The notes: a model not told the origin generated them from the sequence alone. Positions 21,688 to 33,460 are shown, numbered from the stretch's first letter. The stretch is DNA of 64,000 nucleotides from Hypholoma sublateritium FD-334 SS-4 (GCA_000827495.1 KN817522.1:1-64000), one strand, 5' to 3'. Program-made: numbers and translations.

Positions 21688-24195
21688 ATGATGGCCGCCA
21701 GAGACTCTGGATCAATTAGTGAAGATGCCGGCTCCATTATCACCGAAACTGTGCACCCACAAGCTTCAAGCACAGAGCATTCCGCCACACCAAGTATCAC
21801 ATCTACGTTTGTACCAGAGCCGGAGGTGCCCTCCTTCGACATAGAGCATATGCCCGTGAAGAATGATCCGCGGGCCTGGTCCTCATTGCGAAAGGTGAAT
21901 TTCTACACTCTTTTAATAAGTAATCTATTAATAGTTTTCGCAGAACCTTACTCTAATTCTCATTTCAACGGCCGCGATGATTGCGGCGCTTGCTTCAAAT
22001 ATTCAAAATCGTATGTCTATAATTCCTGTATATCTTAGCTACTAAAATTAATGTTTTTAAATCCAGCGGCTGTCGTAGAGATGGAGGAAGACCTTCCGGC
22101 CACACCTTCCCAGTTCAGTTTGAGCATATCGATCTTCATTTTGACTCAGGGCCTCTTTCCATTGATATGGACCGCCATCAGCGAGGTCAAAGGACGAAAG
22201 GTGGGGTTTTAGCGCCCGTACGCTCTTCGCATCTGATGCGGTACTACAGGTCGTTTACGTCTCATCGCTCGCCATATTCACGATCGGATCAATAACCGTT
22301 GCGACCAGTAAAAATATCGAAGCGTTAGTTTGGCTCTCACTATATACACCCATCTCTTTTAACAAATTATTCTTTCAGTGTCATTGGATTCCGATGTCTT
22401 CAGGCTGCAGGGTAAGATTGTTCAAAGCTTAATCTCTTCGGCCCTGGTTCCTAATTGCCTCGTGTTTGTATTGCAGATCTAGTGCCGTAATATCTCTCGG
22501 AGCAGCAACTCTAGCAGATATTTACGAGACATCGGAACGGGGTAAAAAAGTGAGTGTTTGAAAATCAGTACCACCAACCGCATCGATAACTGACTTAATA
22601 TACACAGCTGGGTATCTACTATATCGCTCCGCTCCTCGGACCGGTGAGATTACATTTTACGGTCTTCGCTCTATTTCCTAATCTAATCTGTTCCAGGCCA
22701 TCGGCCCTGTTTTCGGTGGAATTTTCACTGATGTTTGGGGATGGCGCTCAATATTCTGGTTCTTGACCATCCTCGGCGGTGTCACATTGGCGTGCTTCTT
22801 CTTCGCATTCCAAGATACATTCCGATTGGAGCGAAGCCTCATATACCAGAGGGTCCTCAAAGAGCATATTCAGGCCGCAAAGCTTCAGCCTCGCGAGACT
22901 AGCACACGCGCACCATCTACGTCATCCTTCGATATGGGAAATGGATCTGAAAAGGTCGACAAGACCAATATCGATATCGAAAAAGCTGTAGGGAAAGTAC
23001 AAGTCCAAGTCTCTACGGTGCCAGAAGAAGTCAGCAAGGAATCCACAGCAAGCGAGATTCCAGCTGTCAATCTGTCTCTCAAACATGTGAACTTCATCGG
23101 ACCTCTCGTCCAAGTCATGAGGCGAAAGAACAACTCCCTCATTCTTCTTTCTTCTGGTAATGACACCCTCTATTCTGCCATAAACTATAAATTCGGCTAA
23201 CGATTCCACTCAGGTCTCCTCTTTGCATATTCATTCGTAGTTGTATACAGTGTCTCGCGAACGCTGTCGAGCAACTACAATCTTTCCGCTCTCAAGATTG
23301 GCTTCGTCACGATTTCTTACGGAGGAGGTAAATTTCAATACTTTCTATTCAAATACATCGCTGACCACGGTGTTTCGTCAGGCTCAGTCTTTGGAAGTAT
23401 TTTGGGTGGCCGATATTCTGATTATCAACTTGCCAAAATGAAAGCGGCCAATGGTGGCCAAGGTTACGCAGAGGTAGCCTTATTTTCCCTTCTCGTGTAC
23501 ATGGATTCTGATTTTTGCAACCGAACCCCATCGAAATATAGATGCGACTATCGAGCACGATACCTGGGATGATTCTCCTTCCACCTTCCATCATTGCATT
23601 TGGCTGGGTCTGTGAAAGACATCTCCCAATTGCTGTCATATGCGTTTTCCTCTTTTTGGGAGGATTCTTCTGCATGTGAGCAAAATATTTGCACATCTTT
23701 GACCGTGATTTACTGATTTTTTTTTCCCAGATGGACATACTCTAGCTCTTTGGCATATACTGTAGATTCCAATGTCGGGCGATCATCGACCGCCGTAGCT
23801 GCAAACAGCGCTATCCGTGGAATATTCGCCTTCATATCGGTTGAGGTCACTGTTCCCCTGCAGGTTCGTATCTTTTTCTGGATCTCGTGCTTGTTAAGCT
23901 TCTGGCTAATTCTAATGTTCTTCTTCTACTGTAGGATAAACTTGGAGATGGTGTGTTATCTTTTTGCCAAACTCATTGGTACCGTTCCTAATTCTATTTA
24001 GGTTGGATGTTTGTAGTCTGGGCCGGAGTTGTTACGATTGGCCTTATTTGCATCCTCCTTTTGATATGGAGAGGCCGTGACTGGAGAATCGAGGCCGAGA
24101 CACGGGAAGCCGAAGATACCAAACGGGCTGATGCTCGAAATAATGCCAATACCCAGGCCACTTTGTCGGCTACGACGTCTAGATCTAATTCCTAA
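21688..24195 (+). CDS. MFS transporter, DHA1 drug:H+ antiporter type, 588 aa, 14 exons
   Basis: Plasma-membrane exporter, by family, of drugs, polyamines or small organic ions (QDR/AQR1/TPO-like group). Exons are 21688-21894, 21944-22010, 22067-22200, 22250-22323, 22379-22411, 22477-22549, 22608-22643, 22697-23156, 23214-23327, 23382-23473, 23542-23675, 23731-23863, 23935-23950 (16 nt) and 24002-24195; they sum to 589 codons. A ~69-residue cytosolic N-terminus precedes six helices. Landmarks are the helix 2/3 loop ending SEVKGRKVVYVSS, RCLQAAGSSAV, and GPAIGPVFGGIFTDVWGWR in the helix 5/6 region. A ~130-residue charged central loop separates the second set of six helices. The last 45 residues are polar. 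The specific substrate cannot be read from sequence. Confidence 0.9.
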
Positions 24196-24486
24196 AACTT
24201 AGAGTCTCGTTGAAAGTCTCCTCTTCTCTCTGGTATTACTTAGTTGTTTTTGTAGAAACTCAGACATAATATGTATTACGAACTACTCTAGATTTTCTTT
24301 TCGATTCACTCCATGTTGTGCACGCAATGCTGCCGAAGTTACTGCTGAGCGTCACCAGAATCAGTTATAAAGGTGACGTAGAGGCTGATAGTGTTTCAGT
24401 TGTTATTTTGTTTGCGTACGTCAAAGAATCTGGGGTGGGAGCGTTGGAGTCCGGATTTGGAAGGAAAATGATCAAAGGAAGGTAGT
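24196..24486. other. Intergenic, 3' flank of the MFS gene
   Basis: A/T-rich non-coding DNA leading up to the MITE-like element. No gene seen. Confidence 0.5.
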
Positions 24487-25101
24487 GGGTGACTTTCCAT
24501 AACGCTAACTTGAATATCTAACTCTGGATATGTGGCGTTCAGGGTCCTCTGCCGATATGCCGCGTCCTAATACGGTCGGACTTGGCAACCAAGTTCAAAC
24601 GACTCGATTTCAAGAGGTTTCTAAACCTTAAATCTGGAGAGAGGGTCCCGACCCCTCGTCCAGATTTTTGAATGTTTCTAAACGCCCAAAAAGGAAGTGG
24701 AGCTCGACATATTCCCATTTCCGTTCACGCGTAGCAATCACTTTCGCGTCAGCATCCTCCTGCCACGCTGACGATGCTTCCGCTCTGGTTCTCTGTGTAT
24801 AACCTCCCCTCCACTTAATTCCCCCCGAGTAGAGATGTATATGTCCCCTACCCGGTAAAATATTCTCATATTTTTCTGAGCTCGTTTGCGGCAATAAAAT
24901 AGCAGACACTGTCATTTGTAGCGTATACATGTGAAGGCCCTATATCCCCAAAAGGAATTCAAGCAAAGAGTCAACTTGAAAAATGTCCATGTCGTTATGG
25001 TTTAGAAATTGTCATAAAATTCGGAACATTACTACCAGTTTCAAACTCCGTAAAGGGAATCTAGAGTTAGATATTCAAGTTAGCGTTATGGAAAGTCACC
25101 C
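24487..25101. mobile_element. MITE-like element with 39-bp perfect terminal inverted repeats
   Basis: Bases 24487-24525 and 25063-25101 are exact reverse complements over 39 bp (outer end GGGTGACTTTCCATAACG). The element is 615 bp long. The three bases just outside are AGT on both sides (24484-24486 and 25102-25104), as expected for a 3-bp target-site duplication. The inside has no transposase frame, so any movement would need an enzyme from elsewhere. A 3-bp duplication with a G-rich TIR end fits the PIF/Harbinger-like group best, but superfamily is inference. The perfect TIRs imply a recent insertion or selection. Confidence 0.75.
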
Positions 25102-25554
25102 AGTGAATGTACTGAACCTCTTGTGTCTCTCTGAGCCTCAACATCCTCATCGGTCTGCAACCAAATTAGGTCTAGGTGCCCCTTGATTCATCTCATTTTA
25201 CGCTATAAGCTTTAGGAGACGACCTGGTCTGCGTATATATAAGCGAGGCCTCAGACTCGAAGGGGTTGCTTGGCTAGCAGTGGCCGCCCACGCGCAGAAA
25301 GTGAACTAAGCTATTCCAGAGGAAGTATAACTTCTCCAATACATACGTGTGCGCTACATAGCATTTATTCGCCATGCTCAAACTAGCAAATTTACCTTCA
25401 CTCTCGGGAGACAGTGATCTAGCTACTTTGATTCACCATGAGTTCACTTTCTCCTATCCATGTAAGGCCTTCAGTATAAAACCACGCAATCTCACCGTAT
25501 CCCATAACCAATACAATCCCGCAACCAACACAATCCCACAATTAACACAGCACC
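25102..25554. other. Intergenic, promoter of the following gene
   Basis: Non-coding sequence between the MITE and the gene at 25555. A TATA-like motif lies near 25234. No gene seen. Confidence 0.45.
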
Positions 25555-26231
25555 ATGGATCACACAGACGTGGGTCTTTCCACAGCTCCCAATCTCCGTC
25601 GTTGACACTGCGCTAGGCTCTCTACTATCCCACCTCCTACCAGAAAAACCTCGCTCGCGGCTGCGCGCACTATATGACCTTCCTCTTCGCGCGCGACCCG
25701 ATCCCATATACCTTCGAACAGCACGAGCGCTGGCAAGACCGCCTCGAGTCCTTCAACATCCGTATCATCCTCGCCGCGGGGCTCGACGAGCGCGTCGCGA
25801 TCGCTGCACTCGTCCTCCTCGAGCGCTTCCGCGAGGGGGGCTTCCCGCGCCCCGCGTATCCCCACGCGCGTTACTTCGAGCACTTCTTCGGCGCGTACTG
25901 GGCCGCGGAGCAGCTGCTCAGCACCGCGCCGCGCACAGACGAGTTCTGGATCGGCGTAATGGGGAACGTCATGATCCCGGAGGAGCAGATCAAGGACATG
26001 CGCACGAAGATCGTCGTCGGGCTGCGCGGGGACACGAGCATCCCGCAGGAGCGCTTCCTCCTGATCAAGGGCTTCGTGTACAACTACGTCTACATTAGGA
26101 CGAGTGCGCGCGCGGGCCGGTGGCTTGGACCAAGCGACCCCCGGCAGGTATTGGCGCGGCCGCCTTGCTGGAGAGAGATGATGGAGCGCAAGTGGGAGCT
26201 TGAGAGGAAAGACGGCCTCGGGTTAGATTGA
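25555..26231 (+). CDS. Hypothetical protein, 209 aa, possibly cyclin-box-like
   Basis: I do not firmly recognise it. Exon 1 is only 15 nt (MDHTD, 25555-25569). A 47-nt intron ends at a CTAG acceptor, and exon 2 (25617-26231) reads ALYYPTSYQKNLARGCAHY onward to the stop. The helical middle (LAAGLDERVAIAALVLLERF, then YFEHFFGAYWAAEQLL and EFWIGVMGNVMIPEEQ) resembles the helix pattern of a cyclin box, but no diagnostic residue settles it. Codon third positions are very G/C rich, which supports a real gene. No signal peptide or membrane helix. The short first exon is the least certain part; a start at the internal ATG 25674 is the alternative. Confidence 0.6.
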
Positions 26232-26853
26232 TCCGAGTCCGCTCACCTACACTACACTTTCAATCTACTTTTCCTCGGCCAACCTCCTTATAACCTTCAG
26301 ATCAGCGTGTCATTCCGTACTATACTATAACCAGTCTTCGCATCTACTTTTCTTTTAGTGCTATACTATTGAATTCAATTTAAGCATAACATCGCGCACC
26401 AATTTGAATATTCAACCAGCGAGGGGAACTGAAGAACTCTATCGAAGAAATTTTAGTCAATCCAGTTATTCACTCTTGAAGCATTTACACGGGAAAGAGT
26501 AGAAGAAGAAGAAAGAGGCGTGATTTAAGGATAGTTCACTCAACTCCATATACCCGCAGCCGACCTACGCCCCCAAATCGGCGCTGGCATATTTCTTCTG
26601 AGTTCTATTTCCGCCACTTCTCACCTATTTCATTAGTAAGGGGTTGCGTCCTTGTTTCTCTGATTATCCTGAAGATAATTTCAGCGACCAGAAAGCTGCT
26701 GTTATATTGCCGTATGCTTTGAAGTTAGTATCTGTCCAATGTAAGTCGACTGACAGTTTAACAGCATATGCGAGGCGATGAGGGGGGGGGGGTAATAAAA
26801 TGTATATGTCAATTACAAAACAAAAGCAAAATATGGAGGAGAGATTATAAAGA
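26232..26853. other. Intergenic between convergent genes
   Basis: The 3' flanks of the 25555 gene and of GRX5. It includes a run of ten G at ~26784-26793. No gene seen. Confidence 0.5.
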
Positions 26854-27554
26854 TCATGCTGAAGGCTTATCCTTAGTCTCCGGTAGTGTCTGCTCAGTAG
26901 TCGTGCCCTCTATTGGCTCAGCCTTGGGAATCACGCCATTGTTCTCGAGTAATGTTTCCAGCTCGCCGGATTGGTGCACTATAAATAAGAAACGCAGACG
27001 TATTAGTCAGCATATCTTGCCAAGGAATACGTGTGCGGTTCATAGAGACAGACAGCATAAACTCACTTCCGATGAGAATGTCACATCCACCAACGAATTC
27101 ACCATTGACGTATATCTGGGGAACCGTCGGCCACTCCCTGCAGTATGCGCCGCGCGCAGCTGTCAGTGACCATGCCACAGAGAAGGCTTAGTAACGCACG
27201 AGAACTCCTTGATACCGCTGCGCAGCTCCTCATCAGCCAACACGTTATATGTCTTCAGCTTCTCGCCCGGCACGCCGTGGAGGTCGAGGATCTGGACGAC
27301 GGCGCGCGAGAACCCACACTGCGGCTCCGCGGGGGTACCTTTCATGAACAGCACAACGGGGTCAGCCTTGACCGCATTCGCAATTTTCGCGCGAGCTTCT
27401 GTCGAGAGCAGACGGTAAGCTGTGAGCCGACTTGAGAGGACCGCGGAGGGTGCGGAGCGGTTAAGCACTCGGAACTGTAGCCCGGTGGATCAGCCTAGAG
27501 ATTATTCCACAAAAAATCCGGACTCACAGATGAATAGATACTTGTCCTAAACAT
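26854..27554 (-). CDS. GRX5: Mitochondrial monothiol glutaredoxin 5
   Basis: Matrix glutaredoxin that passes [2Fe-2S] clusters from the ISU scaffold to acceptors. Four exons (27554-27528, 27474-27200, 27137-27067, 26978-26854) encode 165 residues. The basic, Ser/Leu-rich first ~33 residues look like a mitochondrial presequence. The active site is CGFS at 62-65, preceded by [13 protein letters not shown]. The glutathione-binding [18 protein letters not shown] block follows, with a Thr-Val-Pro cis-proline turn. The C-terminal tail beyond NNGVIP is ~25 residues longer than the yeast form and polar. It is divergent from the HSD10-type gene over a 219-bp shared promoter, which may co-regulate two mitochondrial enzymes. 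Confidence 0.95.
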
Positions 27555-27773
27555 GGCTAGAGAATGGAATGAGCGTCGGACGGTGTGAAGGCTGGGAAGT
27601 GGATGTTCGGGGTTGGACCGGGCAAAAACATAGGTGATGTAATCCCTGCATCACGTGGCCCGGTAATTGGCTGAACGTGATAACGCGTCAGCCAATCACA
27701 GCGCTCCTTTCACAACACCCTCAAGGTCGCCGACAACCGATGAGCGCCGCCTTCCTCCTTTCCTCCTCGCGCA
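27555..27773. promoter_or_regulatory. Bidirectional promoter with facing CCAAT boxes and an E-box
   Basis: The 219 bp lie between the start codons of GRX5 (minus) and the HSD10-type gene (plus). ATTGGCTGA (27666-27674) and TCAGCCAAT (27688-27696) form an exact 9-bp inverted repeat around a 13-nt spacer, giving one CCAAT box in each direction. CACGTG lies at 27652-27657. CCAAT boxes are read by the HAP complex, which in fungi controls respiratory and iron-dependent genes. That it does so here is inference. Confidence 0.55.
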
Positions 27774-28670
27774 ATGAAGGTTGAAAATCGCACTTTTGTC
27801 GTCTCCGGAGGGTGCGTAGTACTGCCATATTACCGTGGAATTTGAGTTATAGACTCCACCGTAAAGGTCGTCTGGCCTCGGGCTCGCAACAGTCTCCGAC
27901 CTGCTCTCGAAGCAGGCCTATATATCCATCGTCGACCGTGCCCCACCCCCAGACGACATCCTCGCGTCTCCCAATGTCAAATTCACAAAAACAGACATCA
28001 CCATTCTGTCAGAGATATCAGCAGCTGTCGCCGCAAGCGTCCAATGGGCTGCGAGCACCAACGCGCCCCTGGGCGGCGTCATTAACTGCGCGGGTGTCGG
28101 CACCGCCGCAAAGATCATCGACGCCCACGGAAAGGCTCACAACCTCGAACTCTGGGAGTTCGCCATCGCGGTGAACCTCACCGGGTCGTTCAATCTTACC
28201 CGCCTCGTCCTCGAGCACCTTGTGCAGGTACAGCCAGAACCTGGCCCCGATGGCGAGCGCGGCGTCGTTGTCTTCGTCGCGAGCGCCGCCGCAGTAAGCT
28301 GCCCCATATACTTATCCCATTGCTCTACTAACTGAGTCACTGCGCGCAGTTCGAAGGGCAGCCCGGGCAGACCGCCTACTCTGCCACGAAAGGCGCCCTG
28401 CGCTCCATGACCCTCCCCATGGCCCGCGATCTCGCGCGGCACAGCGTCCGCGTCGTCACCATTGCTCCGGGGGTGTTCGACAGCAACATGACTGCCAACG
28501 TCTCCGTCAAAACCAGGCGCAGTCTGGAGAACGAGGGCATCTTATACCCGCGCCGCTTCGGGCAGCCGTACGAGTTCGCCAAAACAGTGAGCTGGATCCT
28601 TGACTGCCCATATGTCAATGGGGAGACAATCCGCCTCAGCGGCGGCGGACGATTGCCTGGAAAACTCTGA
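27774..28670 (+). CDS. Short-chain dehydrogenase, HSD10 / 3-hydroxyacyl-CoA dehydrogenase type-2 like
   Basis: NAD-dependent dehydrogenase. In other eukaryotes the family acts in mitochondria on short branched 3-hydroxyacyl-CoAs (isoleucine catabolism) and steroids. Exons 27774-27811, 27867-28293 and 28350-28670 give 261 residues. The cofactor loop is GGSSGLG (12-18), followed by VINCAGVG (variant of NAG) and the catalytic YSATK (Y165, K169) with an upstream Ser in VVVFVASAA. APGVFDSNM is the usual post-catalytic loop. The C-terminus lacks the longer extension of some family members. There is no strong presequence, as in animal HSD10, where the N-terminus itself targets. It shares a promoter with GRX5. 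Confidence 0.88.
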
Positions 28671-29176
28671 GTGGACTAGCTGATATATAGCATAAATGTT
28701 GTACTCTACTTCAAGAAAGAACGAGGAATAATAGCTGGCTACAACACTATCTCGTGGAACAAGGAAAGAGACTATGCTACATCAGGTACCAGAAATACAT
28801 AGCAATAATAGTACGATACATCGACAATGCAGATGAATTTCAAACGGAGTGACAAATGTAGAGGGAGTCCAAGAATACATGCGCAGCGCCAGTCTAAACC
28901 AACGAAATGGGGAGAAGAGTAGGAAGCATGCCCAATGAGCGCTTGAGCAATAAAATTAATGGGTGCCTTCAAGGAGCAAATTGAAGGCGCCAAAATAAGG
29001 TTAAATGGAGGACAAGATCAAACTTAGAGTGAGTTCGCAAAGGTTATGGCGTGCGATCTGGTCGGAGAAAATAGGCAGCGTTATGAGTGCTGCCTCAAGC
29101 CGCCGGGGGGAATATTGAAGACAGATAGGCAGGCAGGCAGAAGATAATTGGAAGAAAGCAAGGGTGAAATAGGAGG
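28671..29176. other. Intergenic between convergent genes
   Basis: The 3' flanks of the HSD10-type gene (+) and the Smr gene (-). A/T rich, no gene seen. Confidence 0.5.
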
Positions 29177-31341
29177 TCATTTCCGTCTCTGGCGGACGAC
29201 CAGGCCGCCATCCCAGGAGCCGACGATCCAGCCGGCCTCGACAAGCGCCTTCTTCACAGCAGGTTTGAGCACTCCAACCTGGTTTACAGAATGTGTTCCA
29301 CGGCCAGTGATAATTTTCATCGGTTTGGCTTTTCGGAGGAAGCACCAGACACAGAGGGTAAAGATGGACAGCAAGAAGAGCCAAGAATAGATGCGACAGG
29401 GCACAGATTACAGAGCAGAAGTGCAGCAGAGATGAAAAGGTAAATGCTGAGTCAACGTTCACTGAGATGTGTTTGAGTTTCAACCTACCTTGGGAGATAG
29501 ACGATGCTTCGTCGTTCAGGATCTCTTTCACGATAGTGATAGCTTCGGCGACCGTGGTGCCGTGCAAATCTACTGTATCACTGTTTCCAGAAGTTACTCT
29601 GCGATCTTTGTCAGCTTCAGTGGCGTGCATGAGTATCAGTCGATGCATACCTCTTAGAGTGAACCATAGCACGAGCGGCATTCAACCCCTCCTGCCTCGC
29701 GACCTCCTGGAATTCCCTCGCCTATAACGAATCGAGTCTCAATTAATGACAACCCCACAACGCCAGACTAATTATACTCACCCGTTCCGCAAAATAAAAC
29801 GCGACTTCGCCACCGCGCGTTTTCGCGTTCCCCTTCTGCCACATCCGCGACGCCTCCCGGAGCGCCTCGTTGCGCTTCCGCATCGTCTCGTCCATGCGGC
29901 GCTGGAACTCACTCGCATCCGCCGCCGCCTTCACGCCCTTCGCCCCGTATGCGCGCGCCGTCTTCATCCCATTCACGTCCCGCACGTACGCGGGGATGTG
30001 GTGAGCGAGCGGGTGCGGTCCACGGGGGACGGCCTTCCGCTGAGGCACGGCTTGCCATTGGTACGGACTCGGCTTGTTCCGTGTCGTCGGCGCCGAGATT
30101 CCCTTCGCATGCACAGGCGGCGGTTGAATTGGAGGCGGACTGGAAGGCAGTCGAACTTTGGATATCGGCGGGCTCTCGGCCTCCTTTTTCCATGTCTCGG
30201 GCGCGGGTTGGTGGTACACCCCTAACTCTGCGTTTGAGTCCAATTCCCGTAGGAGGTCAATCAGCTGCAGGGCTTCGTCGCTTCCGCCCTTGGTCACGGC
30301 TACGGCGAGCTGGACGTCGGAGACGATGCGCGCGCGGTGCACGTCGTCGCTGACTTCGTATTGGGGCATTACGAAGTCGAGGATATTGAAAATGACCGTG
30401 TGCTCGTCCCCATCCTCTTCACAATTTTGGCACAGTGACGTCAGTGCAGCACGTAGCGCATCATAAGAAGTGGTATACTTCGGGGAGTGGAAGAACGATT
30501 GAAAAACGGACGGTGGATGTGGAGGCAGCAGGCTGGAGATATGCTCCGACAGCGAAGAGATTTGAGTCCAGGGGTCGGCCACTGCTGGCTGTGGCCGCTG
30601 GACGTTTTCATGGGTGTACTTTTTATGGTGGCTCTGTACGTGTTGATGTTGCTGCCGTATGTCGGCCAAGGCAAATTTTCTCGGGCGAGACTTGCGCTTA
30701 GCTACATCTGAAGGCTTCTTCTTGCCAGACACGGTTTCCCACTCGTCGTCGTCGTAAATGAGTTCTGATAGGCGCTCGTCCTCTTCCAATCCTTCCAAGC
30801 CTCTTTCCTCCATCTCTCGGATAGATTCTTCAGTGAGAATGCCCGCGACGATGTCCCACATCTCGGCGCCATCCTTTTCAGAGTCCCGCAAGGCCTTGTT
30901 CAACCTCGCCGTGGGTATTTCAGGCAGGGCAGCTTGCAGGAACCCCAGCGGCGAGCTGAACGGATGCGTCGAAGACGACGAGGAGCCCGAGCTGCCGCTC
31001 GCCTGGTCGAGGGTGTTTTCAGGGGTGGTCCAGCTGGAGATCGTCTCGTCGAATTGCGAGGTGAGGTGCATATCCGACAGTTCCGACAACTGCGATTCCT
31101 CCGCTTGCAAAGAGAGTGCATTGAGTGTGGCATGCAGGTTGTCGATTTGGCTCTGGGTCGGTGCGATCTGATTTCCGCCGGCATCCGATTCAATTTCTGC
31201 GAGCAGGGCAGCGATGAGCGATGAGTCTATAGTCGGACAGTATTGGCTCTGTATTTCAAATCAGACGAGTGCGCAGAAAAGGGGGATGATGGGTACCTCT
31301 AGAGAGTCGAACAGGCTTTCTCGGGTTGTCGGGTGGATCAT
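29177..31341 (-). CDS. Smr-domain protein, 614 aa
   Basis: Small MutS-related domain protein, probably a nucleic-acid-binding or endonuclease-like factor; fungal members are linked to ribosome or mRNA quality control. Exons are 31341-31297, 31248-29782 (1467 nt), 29721-29651, 29598-29489 and 29328-29177, summing to 615 codons. The Smr domain is at the C-terminus, with the nucleotide-binding signatures VDLHGTTV and IITGRGTHS, ending GWIVGSWDGGLVVRQ. It is preceded by a Lys/Arg-rich helical stretch (~470-520, FQRRMDETMRKRNEALREA) that often flanks Smr domains. Residues ~125-180 (LNKALRDSEKDGAEMWDIVAGIL) could form a CUE-like module. The middle is Pro-rich and probably disordered. No organelle signal. 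It is divergent from the DUF2015 gene. Confidence 0.88.
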
Positions 31342-31667
31342 GGTGGTTCAGGAGCGCGGGGGGGAAATCGGAAGACTGTGGGGGAAATGATGGGCAAGGT
31401 GTGAGTGCACAGCTGTCCTGATATCTATAGCCGAGTCCTAGGACCAGCCATGGCTGCGATGGAGAATAATTGCGAATATGGCTGTGTCAATGTCATTGTC
31501 ATCGCGAGTATGCCACTCCGTCAGGTGACTCTTTTCAAGGGTCATCGCCCTCGGCCCGGCCCCGCCGACGGTCGCACGGTCGGATCACCGCCGTGCGACT
31601 GCGTGGCCAAGACAACTCTCATAACTACCTTCGCTTGAGAAGAAGGGCGCCCTTATAAACCGTCAAC
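31342..31667. promoter_or_regulatory. Bidirectional promoter region
   Basis: 326 bp separate the start codons of the Smr gene (minus) and the DUF2015 gene (plus). A TATAAAC stretch lies ~15 bp before the plus-strand start codon at 31668, too close to act as a normal TATA box. No gene seen. Confidence 0.4.
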
Positions 31668-32221
31668 ATGTTGTTCTACCTTTCCCTGGTGGCTTTCCTG
31701 TCTCTGCTGGTCATGTGTAAGTCGTACAGCTTATGTAGCACCAGGCAATACAGCTCACTGCGCGAACAATAGTGACATACCGCTATCGCTCCTTCGTCCA
31801 ACCACATCTTCCCGAGCGCCTCAGGGCGTTCTTTCCCCGTCTCCAGAACTACACCCCTCTCTCCACCTTCTCTCAGCAGGCTGGGGTCGGCATGACTTCT
31901 TCTAATTTCGATATCGAGGCCAATATCCGTGAGGGAGACTCCCGCTCCGGTTTAGATGAAGCTGGTACCCAGGAGGTTCTGGAAATCATGAGGCGCGAAC
32001 GCATCAAGTGAGTCTTACGGCCACTTTGTTGTTATGCTTTGTACTCATCCAATATGTGTATAGCTTTGACCAAGCGAGATTGGTTCGACACAATCGTATT
32101 CTGGCCCGCAATGGCATTGATCCTTCAGGTTCGTTTGATCTTTGGGCGCAGATCCTCGTACATACTGACTCCTTTCTCAATAGGCATGCCGCTGGACTCA
32201 AAAGCCATTACTCGACTATGA
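31668..32221 (+). CDS. DUF2015-family small membrane-anchored protein, 128 aa
   Basis: Fungal family of unknown function. Exons are 31668-31716, 31773-32007, 32064-32128 and 32184-32221 (129 codons). Residues 1-16 (MLFYLSLVAFLSLLVM) form a hydrophobic N-terminal anchor. The family signature follows: NIREGDSRSGLDEAGTQEV, then IMRRERIN(F)DQARLVRHNRILARNGIDPSGMP and a short tail. The length is usual for the family. No enzyme motif. Endoplasmic reticulum location would fit the anchor but is inferred. Confidence 0.8.
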
Positions 32222-32571
32222 TTTTTCTCTGCAGCATCGAATTATCTTTGTCTTGGGCTGACAGTTTGCTTTGTTGCAAACATGCAGAAATACCCCACAT
32301 ATGATTCTGCTTCTTGTATATTCTACTCTCTCGCTACTCATCCTGCAGTTCGTCTCGGATCTCACACTCCTTCCCCATCCCATGTATCATCATTTCATAC
32401 CTCAAGACGTCCTAAGACCTCTTGGTCGTTGTTACTACGGTGTCCTTTTATTACCTCCCCTGCTGGAATGCACCAATGTTTTTCTAACTCGAATTGATTT
32501 TAGAAATTCTGTCATGCGCAAGTACATTCTAACTCTCTACATGTATACTTTGACTTCCCGCCGAGATTGCC
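32222..32571. other. Intergenic between convergent genes
   Basis: Pyrimidine-rich 3' flank of the DUF2015 gene and of quinone reductase copy 1. No gene seen. Confidence 0.5.
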
Positions 32572-33460
32572 TCACTTAGACACCCACTTTACCCGCGAGA
32601 CAGTTTCGTAGAACGCGCTGCCCTGACACATGGCGATGTCTTTCTCGAGGTCTGAAGGCATCCTCGATCCATCGGAGGCCGCGAAAGTACCAGCTCCCCA
32701 AGGCGAACCTATCAAATCCCAAGCGGCGATCAGCACCCGTCCGAACAGACACAGCCACCCCCATAGAGGCTTGTCCACAAGTTTTGGACGTAATAAACCC
32801 GCACCTCCATGAGACTGTTCCAAGGAAACCAGCTGCGCAAGGCCGGTGGCGTACCCCAAGGGCACAAATATCATGCCCTGGTGCACGAGCGTCGACATGA
32901 ATGTGAGCGGCGTCATCTCCTGCCCGCCGCCCGCGGACGACGTCGACACGAACACCCCCGCGTACTTGCCTGCGAGCAGGCCATTTGCCCAGAGCTTTCC
33001 AGTCGCGTCCCAGAACGTCTGTTTGCGCCTTTAGCCTTGAAGGATGGTCTTCAATACTTGGACTTGCCTTGAGCTGCGCGGGCATATTGCCGTAGCGCGT
33101 CGGGATGCCGAATAGGAACGCGTCATACTCAAGCATTGTATTCGGGCTGGCGATCGGATAATTAGGCTTCGGTGGGCTGTGCATCTTTTCCAGAATATCT
33201 GCTGACAGCGTCTCGCTGACTCTGGGCGCAAGCGCAGTATTTAGAATATGCGCAGTGCTCTGCGAGTGGCGGAGACGCACTGATAGATATCCGCCTCTCC
33301 GCCTCTTTCAGTGATCCCCTTTTTCTCGGATTCCGCCACTACGATGCGACGTGTTCCAGCCTGGTCATATTCAGGGAAATCGCACAGCGTGCGTACTTTG
33401 AGCAATGTGCCCGAACATCGAGTATATGATGATGGCGATGCGGGGGTGCGGCGAAGACAT
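32572..33460 (-). CDS. NAD(P)H:quinone oxidoreductase, flavodoxin-like (WrbA type), copy 1
   Basis: FMN enzyme that reduces quinones by two electrons. Exons 33460-33397, 33338-33281, 33221-33068, 33018-32805 and 32708-32572 give 208 residues. The FMN phosphate loop region is [14 protein letters not shown], followed by [15 protein letters not shown] and a [14 protein letters not shown] loop, then MIFVPLGYA and GSPWGAGT as in WrbA/Alt a 7-type proteins. The third intron begins with GCAAGT, so this is a GC-AG intron; a GT donor there would break the frame. Exons 2, 3 and 4 are 58, 154 and 214 nt, identical in length to copy 2. Basidiomycete relatives act as 1,4-benzoquinone reductases that drive hydroquinone cycling during wood decay. 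Confidence 0.88.

Noticed and set aside
15185..24195. Secondary-metabolite cluster (amidohydrolase plus MFS exporter)
   Set aside because: The two genes are 2.9 kb apart and no synthase, P450 or pathway regulator lies nearby.
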